DNA of 64,000 bases from Candidimonas sp. SYP-B2681. GTDB lineage: Bacteria > Pseudomonadota > Gammaproteobacteria > Burkholderiales > Burkholderiaceae_B. The stretch is taken from assembly GCF_003971065.1 (NCBI RefSeq), contig NZ_RYDV01000002.1, positions 124,001-188,000 of the forward strand. The letters run 5' to 3'. Both the position numbers and the translations under genes were made by a program. Below, piece after piece: positions 61,990 to 64,000 of the stretch; the stretch's first letter is position 1, and each line of letters opens with the position of its first letter. The notes under the pieces were generated by a model. That model was given only the letters and a program-made list of their open reading frames with translations. It did not search any database and was not told the DNA's origin.

Positions 61990-62781
61990 GTGGCAGATCT
62001 GGAATTAAGCAAGCAGGGCCGGGTGATCGTCGCACGCCTGAATCGTCCCGAAAAAAAGAACGCGCAAAGCGAAGAAATGCTGGAGACGCTGGTCGATGCG
62101 TTGAGGTCCGCGAACGAAGACCCCGAGGTAAGCTGCTTTGTGCTGACCGGCGCCGGCGATGCCTTCTGTTCCGGGGGCGACCTGGGTCGACGTTCCAACG
62201 AACTTGCCGCCGTCCCGACACCGCTGGATCGCATGGACAGGCTTCATGCGATCACGCACCGGGTCGCCCGGGCGGTAGAAGAATTCGAGAAGCCGCTGAT
62301 TGCCGCGGTAAACGGGGCCGCCGTAGGCGCCGGCATGGATTTGTCATTGATGTGCGACATCCGGTTTGCCGCAAAATCAGCCCGTTTTGCGGAGTCTTAT
62401 ATCCGGGTGGGCCTTATACCGGGTAATGGCGGCTGTTATTTCCTGCCGCGTATCGTCGGTATAGCCAAAGCGCTCGAACTTCTCTGGACGGGCGAGTTCC
62501 TGTCGGCCGATGAGGCACTCGAATTGGGTATCGTTACCCGCGTCTACGACGACGAGCAACTCATGACCGAAACGTTGGCCTTTGCCGAGCGCCTAGCCGA
62601 GGGTCCGCCGATTCAGCAGCGTGAAATCAAGAAGCTTCTGTATCAGTCGTTGAACACCGATCTGCGCACTAGCCTGCGTGCAGTATCGGCGCATATGGCG
62701 GTCGTGCAATCGACCGACGATTATAAAGAGGCGATTTCGGCGTTCAAAGAGCGCCGAAAGCCTATTTTTAAAGGACGTTAG
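61990..62781 (+). CDS. Enoyl-CoA hydratase/isomerase family protein (second)
   Basis: A crotonase-fold protein of 263 residues from GTG 61990, which has a good AAGAAAGGA ribosome site; an ATG at 61948 would give 277 residues. Motifs are GAGDAFCSGGDLGRRSN and NGAAVGAGMDLSLMCDIRFAA. The active-site region reads YIRVGLIPGNGGCYFLPRIVG, where a hydrophobic Val/Leu replaces the second hydratase Glu, as in several C-C hydrolases and isomerases. It ends the operon. A TctC remnant follows 12 bases later. Confidence 0.88.
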   Translation: MADLELSKQGRVIVARLNRPEKKNAQSEEMLETLVDALRSANEDPEVSCFVLTGAGDAFCSGGDLGRRSNELAAVPTPLDRMDRLHAITHRVARAVEEFEKPLIAAVNGAAVGAGMDLSLMCDIRFAAKSARFAESYIRVGLIPGNGGCYFLPRIVGIAKALELLWTGEFLSADEALELGIVTRVYDDEQLMTETLAFAERLAEGPPIQQREIKKLLYQSLNTDLRTSLRAVSAHMAVVQSTDDYKEAISAFKERRKPIFKGR

Positions 62782-62793
62782 CAGAAAGACCAT

Positions 62794-62985
62794 GGAATTC
62801 CGGAAGTGCGTGATCACTTCCTACAGCAGGGCGCCGTGCCGAATCTGATGACCACGCAAGAAATGGGCCAATATATTGCGGACGAATACAAACGATGGGG
62901 CGGCCTCATCCAGCACGAGCGCCCCAATCAAACCGGACGGTCGTCTGCCCGCCCATCCTGCTCCTGTGGAGCATTCCGCCGCGAG
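62794..62985 (+). pseudogene. TctC/Bug receptor, C-terminal fragment
   Basis: GIPEVRDHFLQQGAVPN followed by MTTQEMGQYIADEYKRWGGLI is the standard C-terminus of Bug receptors, but the first 270 or so residues are absent. The similarity starts right after the last enoyl-CoA hydratase gene and fades near 62965. It marks a deletion at the right edge of the island. Confidence 0.82.
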
Positions 62986-63099
62986 GGCCTCAAGGTGCCT
63001 AGGACCTGCTACGGTGAACGACGCTCCGGCGCTCGACGCAGCCGACTGGCGTAACCGTGATCGGCACGTCCAATTCAGCCGGCCCTCGCAATAGGCAGA

Positions 63100-63218
63100 T
63101 CGACAGACTTTTGTTCAATTCGGTTGGGTAAGCGAGACAGTTAAGGGTACGTCGACAGACTTCGACTCATTTTTCGATTAAACCTAGCCGTATGAATAAA
63201 TCGACAGACTTTATTTCC
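63100..63218 (+). repeat. Second Tn7-like left-type end (three spaced repeats)
   Basis: Copies of TCGACAGACTT begin at 63100, 63152 and 63201 (spacing 52 and 49). The last continues TTTATTTCC, then a CTCTTCAAT that also follows the third repeat at 26496. Between repeats the sequence has diverged from the first array, so these are separate relatives, not a recent copy. No abutting reverse repeats follow; the similarity stops near 63230. Confidence 0.85.
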
Positions 63219-63301
63219 GCTCTTCAATACGGAGATTGGACTTCGCCGACCGAATAGAATAGGGCTGCGGTACAAAGCGCCTGCAAGGCCGATGCCCCCA
63301 T

Positions 63302-63553
63302 ATGCGCAGGCGCGCCGATGGCTACATTGTGAATATCGCCAGCGATTTGGTGGAACACCCCGTCGTGCCCTACCATGTCATCGCCAGCGCCAAGGCGACG
63401 CTGATCGGCTTCAGCCGGCACCTGAGCGCCGAGCTTAGGGCCGTCGGGCATATGCATAAGCTGTGTCGCACCGGGCCGGTGATGTTTCCGGCTTCCGACT
63501 GGAGTCGCTTCATGACCGGGGCTGGTGCTGTATGTGGACCGTGGCTTGGTAAT
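63302..63553 (+). pseudogene. SDR-type reductase, internally deleted C-terminal part
   Basis: DGYIVNIASDLVEHPVVPYH, AKATLIGFSRHLSAELRAVG and ASDWSRFMTG are segments of a 3-oxoacyl-ACP-reductase-like SDR. The N-terminal cofactor domain and about 40 residues between the last two segments are lost, the catalytic Tyr-x3-Lys region is damaged, and the end is out of frame. It lies just beyond the transposon-like end. Confidence 0.75.
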
Positions 63554-63593
63554 GGGTTGATCTTGAAAAAGCAGGATGAGGGAAGGCAAGTAA

Positions 63594-64000
63594 TGGATAT
63601 CGTATTGAGCGTTTTCGTGGTCGCCGTCATATGGCGGATTTTGTGCGTGCAGTACCAGCGCGGGCGTATCGCTTTGCTGGGCAGCCATCTGTCCGGCTTG
63701 CAGCTTGAGCGCCACATGGAAACGCTCACTCAGGGGTATACCCGGGCCATCAGCGCAGACACCGAATCGCGGCAGCTGCAGGTGCTGGAAACCTTTGCGC
63801 AGACCGAACACGCCGTTGCCGCGCAAGTGCGCACCCTGGCGGATTCCATGCAAAAGGAAGGGGAACAGGCCGCCGGCATGGGCGTGCTGCGCGCTTGCGT
63901 GCCGCATATAGAACGCTTTCGGCCTGCGCTGACACGCGACTTACGCAGACTGCTGCAGATTCATGCCGATGGCCTGCGTCATGTGGTCGACAACGAAAAG
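63594..64000 (+). CDS. Membrane-anchored protein of unknown function (5' part)
   Basis: 135 codons are visible before the window ends. A membrane helix (IVLSVFVVAVIWRIL) near the start is followed by a soluble, mostly helical region rich in Leu, Gln and Glu (LSGLQLERHMETLTQ, RQLQVLETFAQTEHAVAAQVRTLADSM) that could form a coiled coil. GGGAAGG lies before ATG 63594. I do not recognise the family. It would be the first gene to the right of the island. Confidence 0.6.

Noticed and set aside
26270-63240. A transposase or integrase gene accompanying the repeat arrays
   Set aside because: Apart from about 13 codons of an IS3-type orfA start at 27008, no transposase, TnsABC/TniABQ or integrase reading was found in this window.

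Overview
The window reads as a chromosomal segment of a betaproteobacterium of the family Alcaligenaceae (Bordetella/Pusillimonas-like). The signs are the betaproteobacterial aa3 oxidase cluster with its small accessory proteins, a PhaM-type granule regulator, an rpoH preceded by a perfect CIRCE element, and five intact TctC/Bug solute receptors without any TctAB partners. Species cannot be fixed from sequence alone.

Region 1 (1-21.2 kb) is conserved backbone. It holds the start of a Leu/Ile/Val-type binding protein, rpoH, a CPA1 Na+/H+ antiporter with a C-terminal cyclic-nucleotide-binding-like domain, and a leftward cytochrome c oxidase block: ctaC, ctaD, two small proteins, ctaE, SURF1, a Sco-like membrane protein, ctaA, ctaB and sco. 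No ctaG (Cox11) is present there. A Nudix hydrolase, phaM, glmU, an MFS exporter, a glycosyltransferase, an Lrp regulator and glmS follow.

Region 2 (21.2-28.6 kb) begins at the 3' end of glmS, the classical Tn7 attachment site. It carries an HxlR regulator divergent from an azurin / PchX-like / VAO-PCMH flavoprotein / cytochrome c operon for oxidising 4-alkylphenol-type substrates. After that come decayed genes (acuI, an MBL-fold hydrolase, HpaI aldolase, a receiver domain, an IS3 orfA scrap, a copied 3' end of an amidohydrolase gene) and a roughly 195-bp mini-element with two Tn7-like ends.

Region 3 (28.6-62.8 kb) is a dense catabolic island: a three-component P450 system, SDRs, TctC receptors, two IclR regulators, two amidohydrolases, a duplicated-and-fused beta-hydroxyacid dehydrogenase, aldehyde and alcohol dehydrogenases, a CapA-like phosphoesterase, a dicupin, rubredoxin, FadB-like and Ltp2-like/DUF35 enzymes, a beta-propeller lactonase, an ADP-forming acyl-CoA synthetase, a 2Fe-2S flavin reductase and two enoyl-CoA hydratases. 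Together they suggest uptake, hydroxylation, CoA activation and side-chain beta-oxidation or retro-aldol cleavage of an unknown carboxylate, possibly cyclic. Twelve copies of one 17-bp palindrome (GTTTCR-N5-YGRAAC) sit in front of nearly every transcription unit from 32.3 to 57.9 kb, which suggests that one IclR-type regulator controls the whole island.

Region 4 (62.8-64 kb): the island ends in a TctC fragment and a second, diverged Tn7-like end in the same orientation as the first. An SDR pseudogene and the start of an unrecognised membrane protein follow. No transposase gene is visible in the window.
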